This document shows positions 1 through 7,255 of a stretch of 19,008 nucleotides of DNA, piece after piece (within the stretch, counting starts at the first letter, position 1; each line of letters starts with the position of its first letter). Made by a program: the position numbers and the translations under genes. This DNA is from DATAWZ01 sp036266975. GTDB lineage: Bacteria; Actinomycetota; Thermoleophilia; Solirubrobacterales; Solirubrobacteraceae. The stretch spans positions 1 through 19,008 of the forward strand of contig DATAWZ010000244.1 in the NCBI GenBank assembly GCA_036266975.1. Reading direction: 5' to 3'. The notes under the pieces were generated by a model, which was given only the letters and a program-made list of their open reading frames with translations, searched no databases and was not told where the DNA came from.

Positions 1-857
1 TCCTCGACCTGCTCTGTGCGCCCTTGCAGCGTGTGGTCGAGCATCTCCGGGCCGATGTGCAGGTCACGCCGCGCCACGCCGCAGCGCTCGAAGACCCCCT
101 GCGCGAACTCGTCCCCGTCCAGCTCGAGCGCTCGCAGCGCCTGGTCCTGGTCGAGCGAGGTCACCGGGTCGAGCACGGCCAGCGCGCCCAGGCGCGCGCC
201 GTGGCCGTGCGCGAGCGAGGACGGCCGCTCGGGCACCGGTTCCTCGGCGTCGTCGGCGAGCGGCAGGTGCGAGCGAAAGCTCGCGGACGTGTTCACGCGG
301 GGGAACGGCCGATCGGGCACCGGCACGTCGAGCAGGTCGCACAGCGGCGCCCAGCCCTGGGCGACGTCGTAGACGAGCAGCCGCTCGGAGGGCACGGTGT
401 CGATCACGGTCTGGTTGTGGCGCTCGTACAGGGCCAGCGCCCGCTCGCGCTCGGCGATATCACCGGCGAGAATCTCGCTCCAGATCGGCCCGCCCTCGAG
501 CATCAGCGCGTGGTTGGCGGCCGCCTCGGCGGCGAGCAGCCGCGATCCGCCCTGCAGCGCGAGCTCGCGGGTGGTCCGCGCGCAGCTCGCATAGCTGGCC
601 AGCCAGGCCTCGGGGTCGCGCACGGTCAGCACGACCTTGGCCTCGGGGAAGGAGCGCATCAGCTCGGGGTAGTGGCGAGCGCCGATCGAGCCGACGGTTG
701 CTCCCAGGCCAGCCAGCCCGGTCACGTGCCCGGCGACGGCGACCGAGCGCCCGATAGGGTCCAGCGGGTGCAGACAGCGACCGACGCCGAGCGACTCGAG
801 CGCCAGTTTGAGCGAAAGGGTTCCTGTACGGCTAAAGCCGGCTCCAATGACCTTCAC
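1..857 (-). CDS. Sulfotransferase fused to a type III PKS-like N-terminus (partial, runs off left edge)
   Basis: The frame is open from a GTG at 857 down to base 1 (285 codons, no stop), so the C-terminus lies outside the window. Residues 1 to about 196 form a PAPS-dependent sulfotransferase of the Sulfotransfer_4 type. The 5'-phosphosulfate loop GAGFSRTGT is at about 5-13, the 3'-phosphate motif VRDPEAW at about 79-85, and the family ending QGWAPLCDLLDVPVPD at about 167-182. An acidic, Pro-rich linker (about 197-220) follows. Then comes a segment that does not belong to sulfotransferases: RLGALAVLDPVTSL, FERCGVARRDLHIGPE and a TLQGRTE motif near 276-282. Its layout resembles the N-terminal region of chalcone synthase-like (type III PKS) enzymes. 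The sulfotransferase call is firm; the PKS call is inference from pattern only. The gene is divergent from the next sulfotransferase, whose ATG lies 77 bp away. The GTG is chosen because the PAPS loop begins five residues later. Confidence 0.8.
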   Translation of the reverse strand, partial: MKVIGAGFSRTGTLSLKLALESLGVGRCLHPLDPIGRSVAVAGHVTGLAGLGATVGSIGARHYPELMRSFPEAKVVLTVRDPEAWLASYASCARTTRELALQGGSRLLAAEAAANHALMLEGGPIWSEILAGDIAERERALALYERHNQTVIDTVPSERLLVYDVAQGWAPLCDLLDVPVPDRPFPRVNTSASFRSHLPLADDAEEPVPERPSSLAHGHGARLGALAVLDPVTSLDQDQALRALELDGDEFAQGVFERCGVARRDLHIGPEMLDHTLQGRTEQVE

Positions 858-934
858 GGCAGTCCTTGTGTCGGAAACGCCCTCCCTCGGTTCTTCAGGA
901 TATTGGGTGGTCGGACCGCTACCCTGCGCGGCTC

Positions 935-1651
935 ATGGATTCTTCTACGGAACCTCAGCTGCGCCTGATCGGCGCCGGGCTGCCGCGGACCGGCACGCTC
1001 ACCCAGAAGGTGGCCCTGGAAATGCTGGGTCTGGGCCCCTGCTACCACTGGGTCGACGTGCTCGCCGACATGCGTCGGGTCGAGCAGTGGCATCGGGTCC
1101 TCGACGGCGGGGCCCGCTGGGAGGAGATCTTCGACGGCTTTCACTCCTGCACCGACTGGCCGGGCGGGTTCGTCTACGCCGAGCTCGCCGAGCACTACCC
1201 CGACGCGAAGGTCCTGCTCAGCGTGCGCGACCCCGAGCGCTGGGAACCGAGCTTCCGCGAGACGATCTGGGAGATGTCCTACGGCGAGTCGCTGATGTCG
1301 CTCGTCTCACGCGCCCGGGCCCAGATCGACCCCGAGTGGGCGCGCTACCAGCTCCTGGTCGACCGGATGTTCTGGATCGAGAAGGGCACGTTCGCCGCCG
1401 GCCGCGAGCCCGAGCAGATGATGGCCGCGGCCGTCGCTCACAACGAGGCGGTCAAGAGGACGATCCCGCCCGAGCGCCTGCTCGTGTGGTCGGTGAGCGA
1501 CGGGTGGGAGCCGCTGTGCGCGTTCCTGGATCTTCCGGTCCCCGACGAGCCGCTGCCGCACGTCAACGACCGCGAGACCTTCCTCTCGCGGGTCGTCAAC
1601 GGCTCGGTCACCAAGCTGGCCGAATGGAACGCCGCCCGCGGCGGCGCGTGA
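935..1651 (+). CDS. PAPS-dependent sulfotransferase (Sulfotransfer_4 family)
   Basis: This 238-residue protein should transfer the sulfuryl group of PAPS to a hydroxyl or amine acceptor that cannot be read from sequence. The PAPS 5'-phosphosulfate loop GAGLPRTGTLTQ lies at residues 14-25. The 3'-phosphate-binding strand and helix SVRDPERWEPS is at about 96-106, and the family's C-terminal WEPLCAFLDLPVPDEPLPHVND is also present. Length is normal for the family. I chose the ATG at 935: an upstream in-frame TTG at 866 would leave only 8 bp to the divergent gene and adds a tail unlike the family. No good Shine-Dalgarno sequence is visible. It is clearly paralogous to the sulfotransferase at 12240-12938, sharing RTGTLTQKVALE and GPCYH-VDV. 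Its stop TGA abuts the stop of the convergent next gene, forming TGATCA. Confidence 0.9.
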   Translation: MDSSTEPQLRLIGAGLPRTGTLTQKVALEMLGLGPCYHWVDVLADMRRVEQWHRVLDGGARWEEIFDGFHSCTDWPGGFVYAELAEHYPDAKVLLSVRDPERWEPSFRETIWEMSYGESLMSLVSRARAQIDPEWARYQLLVDRMFWIEKGTFAAGREPEQMMAAAVAHNEAVKRTIPPERLLVWSVSDGWEPLCAFLDLPVPDEPLPHVNDRETFLSRVVNGSVTKLAEWNAARGGA

Positions 1652-2176
1652 TCAGGGACGCCACTTGATCGAGCAGCCGACCGGCTTGGTCTCCGGTTGG
1701 CTGACCGGGTCGCCGGCGAGCAGCTCGTCCAGGGCGGCGCGCAGCCAGGCCGCGTTCTGGGCGGGATGCATGTGGTCGCCGTCGGGCGCGCCGCGGTAGC
1801 GCAGCCGGCGCTCGGCGTCGAGCACGAACACGTCCGGGGTGGTGAGCGCCCCGTAGGCCCGGGCCACCTCCTGCGTGGCGTCGTGCAGGTACGGGGTCGG
1901 CCAGCCACCCTCCTCCCTCACGCGCTCACGCATCGCCTCCGGGCTGTCCTGCGGGTAGCGCTCGGCGTCGTTGCTACAGATCTGCAGCATGCGCACGCCC
2001 CGATCGGCGTAGTCGTCAGCGACCTCGAGCAGCCGCTCGTGCCAGGCCAGCGCGTAGGGGCAGTGGTTGCAGGTGAAGACGACGACCGTCGCCGGCGCGC
2101 CGCCGGGCGAGTGCGGCGCCCCGTCGGTGTCCGGCAACGAGAACCGCGGCGCGAGCTGTCCGACCGCGATGCTCAT
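1652..2176 (-). CDS. Thioredoxin-fold peroxiredoxin-like protein (AhpC/TSA superfamily)
   Basis: A 174-residue cytosolic thioredoxin-fold protein. VGQLAPRFSLPDTDG at 5-19 is the typical peroxiredoxin N-terminus. The redox site VFTCNHCPYA (Cys36 and Cys39) has the CxxCP form, and a cis-proline loop TTPDVFVLD is at about 112-120. The tail VGCSIKW, with a third cysteine at 168, is typical of the PRX-like subgroup that uses CNHCP. Family members are thiol-disulfide or peroxide reductases; the substrate here is unknown. Its ATG overlaps the TGA of the upstream gene in an ATGA arrangement, so the two are almost certainly translated together. No signal peptide is seen. Confidence 0.88.
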   Translation of the reverse strand: MSIAVGQLAPRFSLPDTDGAPHSPGGAPATVVVFTCNHCPYALAWHERLLEVADDYADRGVRMLQICSNDAERYPQDSPEAMRERVREEGGWPTPYLHDATQEVARAYGALTTPDVFVLDAERRLRYRGAPDGDHMHPAQNAAWLRAALDELLAGDPVSQPETKPVGCSIKWRP

Positions 2177-2520
2177 GCCGGCGCGGCCGCCCGTTGCAGG
2201 GCCTCGCGCACCACCGCGGGGTCGGGGGTCGGCGAGTAACGGCCGTCGCGCAGCCGGTAGACGCGGCAGGTCAGCCCCGTCGGCTCGACGCCCGGGGGCT
2301 CGATGTCGCGGCCGTCGACGCGGATGGTCGGCGAACCGACGAAACCCTCGGCCTCGGCGTCGAGCTCGCTGGCGACCTCGCGCACCCGGACATCCTCGGG
2401 GTCGAGGCCGAGCTCGGCGAGTACGCCGCGCAGCTCAGCGAGGGCCTGTGGATGTGAGGGGCAGCCATCCCAGAAGAGGAGCTCCACGGTCACCCCCACA
2501 TCCTCGCACGCGTCCGCCAT
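2173..2520 (-). CDS. Small thioredoxin-like protein (DF-family (seleno)protein type)
   Basis: A 115-residue single-domain thioredoxin-fold protein. The strand VELLFWDGCPSHPQAL (about 12-27) carries the only active-site-like cysteine, in the form GCPSH rather than CxxC. The cis-proline loop GSPTIRVDGRDI (about 62-73) and GLTCRVYR (about 82-89) match the small family often annotated as thioredoxin family or DF-family (seleno)protein. With one active-site cysteine plus Cys85 it could act as a monothiol carrier or bind a thiol-reactive metal or metalloid; that role is inference. I chose the ATG at 2520 because it leaves 9 bp to the divergent hydrolase; GTG codons a few residues later are alternatives. 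The stop overlaps the start of the downstream peroxiredoxin-like gene by 4 bp. Confidence 0.8.
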   Translation of the reverse strand: MADACEDVGVTVELLFWDGCPSHPQALAELRGVLAELGLDPEDVRVREVASELDAEAEGFVGSPTIRVDGRDIEPPGVEPTGLTCRVYRLRDGRYSPTPDPAVVREALQRAAAPA

Positions 2521-2529
2521 GCTGTCCGG

Positions 2530-3287
2530 GTGGCGGTCGCGCTCCACCACGAGATCTCCGGTCCCGCCGATGCCCCCGCGCTCGTGCTCGCGGGCTCGCT
2601 GGGGACCGACCTGGGGATGTGGGAGCCGCTGCTCGAGCACCTCGGCGGGGAGCACCGGATGATTCGCGTCGACCATCGCGGCCACGGCGCCTCGCCGGCG
2701 CCGCCGGGTCCGTACACGATCCCCGAGCTCGCCGACGACCTGTGCGCGCTGCTCGACCGCCTCGAACTCGAGCGGCCCTCGGTCTGCGGGCTGTCGATCG
2801 GCGGAATGATCGGCATGTGGCTCGCCGCCCATCGCCCCGACCGCCTCGACCGGCTGGTGCTGATCTGCACCGCCGCGCACCTGCCACCGGCCGCGGACTG
2901 GCGCAAGCGGGCCGCGGTCGTGCGCGCCCGCGGCGTCGGGAGCATCGCACCGTACGTGCTCGCGGCGTGGCTGACCCCAGCCTACGCCGGGACGCACCCG
3001 CTGGAGACCGAGACGCTGTCGGCAATGCTCACGAGCACCTCGCCCGAGGGCTATGCCGCCTGCTGTGAGGCGATCGCCGAGGTCGACGTCCGCGAGGAGC
3101 TCGTGGCGATCACGGCGCCGACGCTGGTGATCGCCGGCGACCAGGACCAGGCCACGCCCCCCGACCCGCACGCCAGGCTGATCGCCGACGCGATTCCCGA
3201 CGCCCGCCTGGAGCTCCTCTCGGCCGCGCACCTGGCGAGCTTCGAGCGTCCCGCCGAGGCCGGCGCGCTGATCCGGCGGCACCTGGC

Positions 3288-3291
<4 letters not shown>
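2530..3291 (+). CDS. Alpha/beta hydrolase, 3-oxoadipate enol-lactonase-like
   Basis: A 253-residue alpha/beta hydrolase with the PcaD layout. It has the oxyanion strand LVLAGSLGTDLGMW (about 18-31), the nucleophile elbow GLSIGG with Ser89, the acid loop IAGDQDQATPP (about 201-211, Asp206 likely) and the histidine loop SAAHLASFERP (His234). PcaD opens 3-oxoadipate enol-lactone in the beta-ketoadipate route. The resemblance is strong, but no other pca gene is adjacent, so a different ester or lactone substrate is possible. Translation starts at GTG 2530 with no clear ribosome site. Its TGA overlaps the ATG of the Fur-family gene (ATGA), which couples hydrolase and regulator translation. Confidence 0.85.
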
Positions 3292-3833
<542 letters not shown>

Positions 3834-3852
3834 GCGAAAGCACCTCGCTAAC

Positions 3853-3865
3853 GCGACCTAGTCGC
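3853..3865. promoter_or_regulatory. Inverted repeat GCGAC-CTA-GTCGC, candidate operator before the nickel permease
   Basis: A perfect 5-bp inverted repeat with a 3-bp spacer lies in the 54-bp gap between the Fur-family gene and the permease start, about 22 bp before the ATG. The flank on one side extends it to GTCGCAATTG. The position suits a metal-responsive operator, but the arms are short and chance is possible. It does not match a Fur-family box that I can name with confidence. Confidence 0.35.
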
Positions 3866-3887
3866 AATTGTGGGAGGGTGCGCCCCG

Positions 3888-4976
3888 ATGCGGGTCCGCG
3901 CGTTCCTCGCCGAGCTCGAGGCCGGTCAGCGGCAGACGCTGGCGATGATGGCGCTCGTCGTCGTCGCCCTGCACGTCGTCGGCTTCGCCACGCTGATCCT
4001 GCTGGTCGTCCCGCACCACTACGCGCTCGGGCGCACCGGCGGGGCCTTCACGATCGGCGTGGGCATCACCGCCTACACGCTGGGGTTGCGGCACGCGTTC
4101 GACGCCGACCACATCTCGGCGATCGACAACACGACGCGCAAGCTGATGGGCGAGGGCAAGCGGCCCCTGAGCGTCGGATTCTGGTTCTCGCTCGGCCACT
4201 CGAGCGTTGTCTTCGCCCTCGCCCTGCTGATCTCGTTGGGGGTGCGCTCGCTCGACGGGCCGGTCCGCAACGGCGGCTCGGCTCTGCACCAGACCACGAA
4301 CCTGATCGGGATGGGGGTCTCGGGCGGCTTCCTGTATCTGATCGCCGCGCTGAACCTGGCGATCCTGTTCTCGCTCGGACGCGTGTTTCGCTCGATGCGC
4401 AGCGGCCCCTGCGACGAGGCCGAGGTCGAGGAGCAGCTCCAGAAGCGCGGTCTGATGAACCGCTTCCTGGGCCGGCTGACCCGCACCGTCACCAAGCCGC
4501 AGCAGATGTACCCGATCGGCCTGCTGTTCGGCCTGGGGTTCGACACGGCGACCGAGGTGGCGCTGCTGGTGATCGCCGGCACCGCCGGGGCGGCGGGCCT
4601 GCCCTGGTACGCGATCCTGTGCCTGCCGGTCCTGTTCGCCGCGGGGATGTCGCTGCTCGACGCGATCGACGGCTCGTTCATGAACTTCGCCTACGGATGG
4701 GCGTTCTCCAAGCCGGTGCGCAAGCTCTACTACAACCTCACGGTGACCGGGCTGTCGGTGCTCGTCGCGCTGGTCATCGGGACGATCGAGCTCGGCGGCC
4801 TGCTCGCCCAGGAGCTGAACGCGCCCGGCGCCTTCTGGCACTGGTTCGAGAACATCGACATCAACGTCCTGGGGTTCGTGATCGTCGGGCTGTTCGTGGC
4901 CACCTGGGCGATCGCCCTGGGCGTCTGGAAGCTCGGGCACATCGAGGAACGCTGGGCACCGGTCGAGCCGCAGTGA
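3888..4976 (+). CDS. NiCoT-family nickel/cobalt permease (HoxN/NixA type)
   Basis: A 362-residue multi-pass inner-membrane transporter for Ni2+ and/or Co2+ uptake. It has the NiCoT signature RHAFDADHISAIDNTTR (about 68-84), where the His and Asp residues form the metal path. The other family motifs FSLGHSSVVF (about 100-109), LGFDTATEVALL and GMSLLDAIDGSFM are all intact. About eight hydrophobic segments are visible, with a charged cytoplasmic loop in the middle. I prefer the ATG at 3888 over the GTG at 3870 because GGGAGGG lies about 10 bp upstream of it. The His-tailed Fur-family gene just upstream is the likely metal regulator. Nickel versus cobalt preference cannot be read from the sequence. 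Confidence 0.93.
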   Translation: MRVRAFLAELEAGQRQTLAMMALVVVALHVVGFATLILLVVPHHYALGRTGGAFTIGVGITAYTLGLRHAFDADHISAIDNTTRKLMGEGKRPLSVGFWFSLGHSSVVFALALLISLGVRSLDGPVRNGGSALHQTTNLIGMGVSGGFLYLIAALNLAILFSLGRVFRSMRSGPCDEAEVEEQLQKRGLMNRFLGRLTRTVTKPQQMYPIGLLFGLGFDTATEVALLVIAGTAGAAGLPWYAILCLPVLFAAGMSLLDAIDGSFMNFAYGWAFSKPVRKLYYNLTVTGLSVLVALVIGTIELGGLLAQELNAPGAFWHWFENIDINVLGFVIVGLFVATWAIALGVWKLGHIEERWAPVEPQ

Positions 4977-5034
4977 TCCGATCGCACAGCTCGCGCGCAG
5001 AGATCGGAGAACGTCCGACCCGAGAGGAGGCCTG

Positions 5035-5259
5035 ATGGGTCTCGATAACCCGCTGCACATCATCTTCCTGCTGCTGATCCTCGTGCTCGTCTTCGGCGCC
5101 AAGCGCGTGCCCGAGATGGGGCGAAGCCTCGGCGAGGGCCTGCGCGGCTTCAAGGACGGCATGAGCAGCCCGCACGCCCCCGCCCAGACGCTCACCTCCG
5201 CCCCCGAGGCGCAGGTCGTGGCCAACGAGGCCGCCGCGAACAAGGTCCCCGTGGCCTGA
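5035..5259 (+). CDS. tatA: Twin-arginine translocase TatA/TatE-like protein
   Basis: A 74-residue single-span membrane protein with the TatA plan. A short N-terminus (MGLDNPLHI) precedes a hydrophobic helix (about residues 8-21). The hinge FGAKRVPEMG and the amphipathic helix RSLGEGLRGFKDGM come next, then a loose Ala/Pro tail. TatA oligomers form the pore that exports folded Tat substrates. A strong ribosome site AGGAGG sits at 5025-5030, four bases before the ATG. No tatB or tatC is adjacent, so it would work with a TatC encoded elsewhere. It lies 58 bp after the nickel permease on the same strand and may be cotranscribed with it. Confidence 0.9.
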   Translation: MGLDNPLHIIFLLLILVLVFGAKRVPEMGRSLGEGLRGFKDGMSSPHAPAQTLTSAPEAQVVANEAAANKVPVA

Positions 5260-5275
5260 GCGGCCGCGGGACTCG

Positions 5276-6574
5276 CTACACGCCGGCGCGCGCGAGCAGC
5301 GCGTCGGCGACGATCTGGGCGCTCACCGCGCACGCCTGCGTGCCGCCATCGCCGTACTCGCGCACGGCGTCGCCGACGTGCCAGAGGTTGTCCAGCGGCG
5401 TCTCGCGCGGCAGCTCGTAGCCGGCGAGCGCGCGCTGCGCGGGCCACTCCCCGCGCATCACCCGCGCGTCGATCACGCGCGCATCGGCCATCCCCGGCAG
5501 CTCCTGGTGCAGTTCGGCCAGCGAGGCCTCGAGCTCGGCGGCGGCGTCGAAGTCGCCGACGGCCGGGCGGGGCACCGCGTAGATGACCGACAGGTGCCAG
5601 CCCTCGGGCGCGAGCTCGGGGCAGGTGTGGGTCAGCGTGCCCATGTTGCAGATGCGCTCGGTGGCCGAGAACACCATCAGCCCGGGCGCGTCGATCAGCG
5701 GCTCGCGGCTGGCCACGTGGATGATGATGTTCGCCGTCGGGCGCGAGCGGGCTCGGATGCCCTGCACGTACTCGGCGCCGAGCGCCTCCTCGCCGCACAG
5801 GCCGATCGTGGCCACCGGGCCGACGTTCGAGACCACCGCGCCGACGCTCACCTCCATCGTCTCGCCGCCCGCGCGGGTGATGGTCGCCCCGGTCACCCGG
5901 CCGTTCTCACAGGCAAGCGCGCTCACCTCACTGTCGCACCACACCTCGCCACCGTCGCGGCGCACGACCTCGGCAAGCGGACGGCAGACGCCGATCGTCC
6001 CCTCCGGGTGAAAGCCGAAGCGCTTGAACGCGCCCTTCTGCATGAAGTACGTCAGAAACGCCCGCGCCGGGATCTCGTCGCTGTTGACGGCGAAGATCGC
6101 GGCCGAGAGGTTGCGGAACAGGCGATGGACGGTCTGGTTGGAGGTCGCGCGGCGCAGCCACTCGTCGAGGGTGAGCTCCTGCTCGGGCAGCTCGCCCTCG
6201 CGCGCGGCGCCGAGCTGGCCGAGCAGTTTGGCCCCCTTCTTGGTCACCTGGTCGAGGATCATCGCCCACCCGCCGCGGGTCGGGTTCACCGTGCGCCCTT
6301 TGAGGCGAAAGACGTTCGCGGGGTCCGGGAAGCGCAGGTTCAGCTCGGCGCCGACGTCGAGGAACGTCTGCTCCATCGGCCCGCCGACCTCGATGGCCAC
6401 GGCGCCGGTGTTGATCTGAAAGCCCTCGATCTCGACCGTCGAGGCGCGCCCGCCGACCCGCTCCGAGCGCTCGACGAGCAGCACGCCGGTCCCGGCGTGA
6501 GCGAGCCGCGCCGCGGCGCACAGGCCACCGACGCCGGCCCCGATCACGAGCACGTCGACGTGCTCGTCAGTCAT
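5276..6574 (-). CDS. FAD-dependent oxidoreductase, phytoene desaturase/carotenoid isomerase-like
   Basis: A 432-residue FAD-binding amine-oxidase/phytoene-desaturase-like protein. The N-terminal dinucleotide fold VLVIGAGVGGLCAAARLAHAG (GxGxxG at about 12-17) is followed by Glu35 and the GGRAS motif (about 41-45). The C-terminal FAD motif LWHVGDAVREYGDGGTQACA is intact. Relatives desaturate, isomerise or oxidise hydrophobic substrates. It is the last gene of the Rieske dioxygenase operon, with its ATG overlapping the end of the small upstream gene by 8 bp. It could therefore rearomatise or further oxidise the dioxygenase product; that is inference. It does not look like the ferredoxin-NAD(P) reductase that normally feeds a Rieske oxygenase. 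Confidence 0.85.
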   Translation of the reverse strand: MTDEHVDVLVIGAGVGGLCAAARLAHAGTGVLLVERSERVGGRASTVEIEGFQINTGAVAIEVGGPMEQTFLDVGAELNLRFPDPANVFRLKGRTVNPTRGGWAMILDQVTKKGAKLLGQLGAAREGELPEQELTLDEWLRRATSNQTVHRLFRNLSAAIFAVNSDEIPARAFLTYFMQKGAFKRFGFHPEGTIGVCRPLAEVVRRDGGEVWCDSEVSALACENGRVTGATITRAGGETMEVSVGAVVSNVGPVATIGLCGEEALGAEYVQGIRARSRPTANIIIHVASREPLIDAPGLMVFSATERICNMGTLTHTCPELAPEGWHLSVIYAVPRPAVGDFDAAAELEASLAELHQELPGMADARVIDARVMRGEWPAQRALAGYELPRETPLDNLWHVGDAVREYGDGGTQACAVSAQIVADALLARAGV

Positions 6575-6764
6575 GCCAGCGGTGGAAGGAGGGGTCCAGG
6601 AAGCGGTGCAGCGCGCCCTCGGGCAGCCAGGAGAGCGTCTCGAGCTCGAGCGCGTCCAGGTAGCCGATGTGTCCGGTGCGCAGGTCCTCGATGCGCAGGC
6701 GCGGGCCGTTGCCCAGCTCGTCGAGCGACAGGGAGACCGCGGCGAATTCGCTGGCGATCACCAT
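6567..6764 (-). CDS. Small conserved-looking protein of the dioxygenase operon, function unknown
   Basis: A 65-residue acidic, soluble protein without signal peptide or cysteine motif; I cannot assign a domain. Landmarks are VIASEFAAVSLSL, RLRIEDLRTGHIGYLDALELE and a C-terminal SWLPEGALHRFLDPSFHRW. Similar small proteins occur beside Rieske dioxygenase genes in actinobacteria and are sometimes labelled dihydrodiol dehydrogenase; at this length a dehydrogenase is implausible. Coupling supports a real gene: its ATG overlaps the TGA of the beta subunit (TGATG), and its own TGA lies inside the next gene. An accessory or assembly role for the oxygenase, or a small substrate-binding subunit, is speculation. 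Confidence 0.72.
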   Translation of the reverse strand: MVIASEFAAVSLSLDELGNGPRLRIEDLRTGHIGYLDALELETLSWLPEGALHRFLDPSFHRWHD

Positions 6765-7255
6765 CAGATCAGGAACGAGAGCGTGTAGAGGGGACGGTCG
6801 TTGTCGATCAGCCAGACGGTCTTGGCCGCCATCCGCAGCCCCTCGTCAGTGCGCCGCAGGCGGTACTCGTAGCGACCGGCCCATTGGGTGGTGCCGCGCT
6901 CGCGCGACTCGAACACGACGAAGTTCGCGCCCACGCGCAGGTCCCCCTCCCCGGCTTCGCCGTCGAGCAGCTCGACGTTGGAGAGCATGCGGCGCAGCCG
7001 CGAGCGGGGGTTCTGCGAGTGGCGCTTGCCCGTGTGCAGCTGGCGGATGCGGGTGCCGATGCGCGAGCGGTTGTCGAAGATGACCGACATCTGGCGGGTG
7101 GGGTCGGGGTCCTCGCCGGCCGGCACCCAGTAAATGGCGTCGTCGGTCCACAGCGCCTCCCACTCGTCGTAGGCGTGCTCGTCGGCCAGGCGCGCCTCGC
7201 GGTAGAGGAACTGCTCGACCTCGCGGAGCAGGTCGAGCTCGACGCCGGCGCTCAC
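6764..7255 (-). CDS. Aromatic-ring-hydroxylating dioxygenase, beta subunit
   Basis: A 163-residue SnoaL-like cone-fold subunit of a Rieske non-heme iron dioxygenase. Family landmarks are EVEQFLYREARLADEHAYDEW near the N-terminus, LWTDDAIYWVPA, and FDNRSRIGTRIRQLHTGKRH in the middle. The C-terminus ends RMAAKTVWLIDNDRPLYTLSFLI. The beta subunit is structural and helps to form the alpha3beta3 hexamer. The start is GTG at 7255, overlapping the alpha-subunit TGA in a GTGA arrangement. The reading frame stays open further upstream but would then lie inside the alpha gene. Length is normal for the family. Confidence 0.92.
   Translation of the reverse strand: MSAGVELDLLREVEQFLYREARLADEHAYDEWEALWTDDAIYWVPAGEDPDPTRQMSVIFDNRSRIGTRIRQLHTGKRHSQNPRSRLRRMLSNVELLDGEAGEGDLRVGANFVVFESRERGTTQWAGRYEYRLRRTDEGLRMAAKTVWLIDNDRPLYTLSFLI

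Noticed and set aside
866..934. TTG start at 866 for the plus-strand sulfotransferase
   Set aside because: It would sit 8 bp from the divergent GTG and adds a Cys/Arg-rich tail not seen in the paralogue. The ATG at 935 fits better.
24..968. Long plus-strand open frame opposite the left-edge sulfotransferase
   Set aside because: The minus strand carries clear PAPS-binding motifs. The plus frame is Arg/Gln/His/Val-rich with no recognisable domain, typical of antisense frames in high-GC DNA.
5260..5275. GCGGCCGC between convergent genes considered as a terminator
   Set aside because: It is too short, with no loop or T-run, and such GC-only palindromes are common by chance in this composition.
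3858..5798. 646-codon minus-strand open frame opposite the nickel permease and tatA
   Set aside because: It covers two genes with intact signatures on the plus strand, and its product is low-complexity Arg/Gln/Asp sequence.
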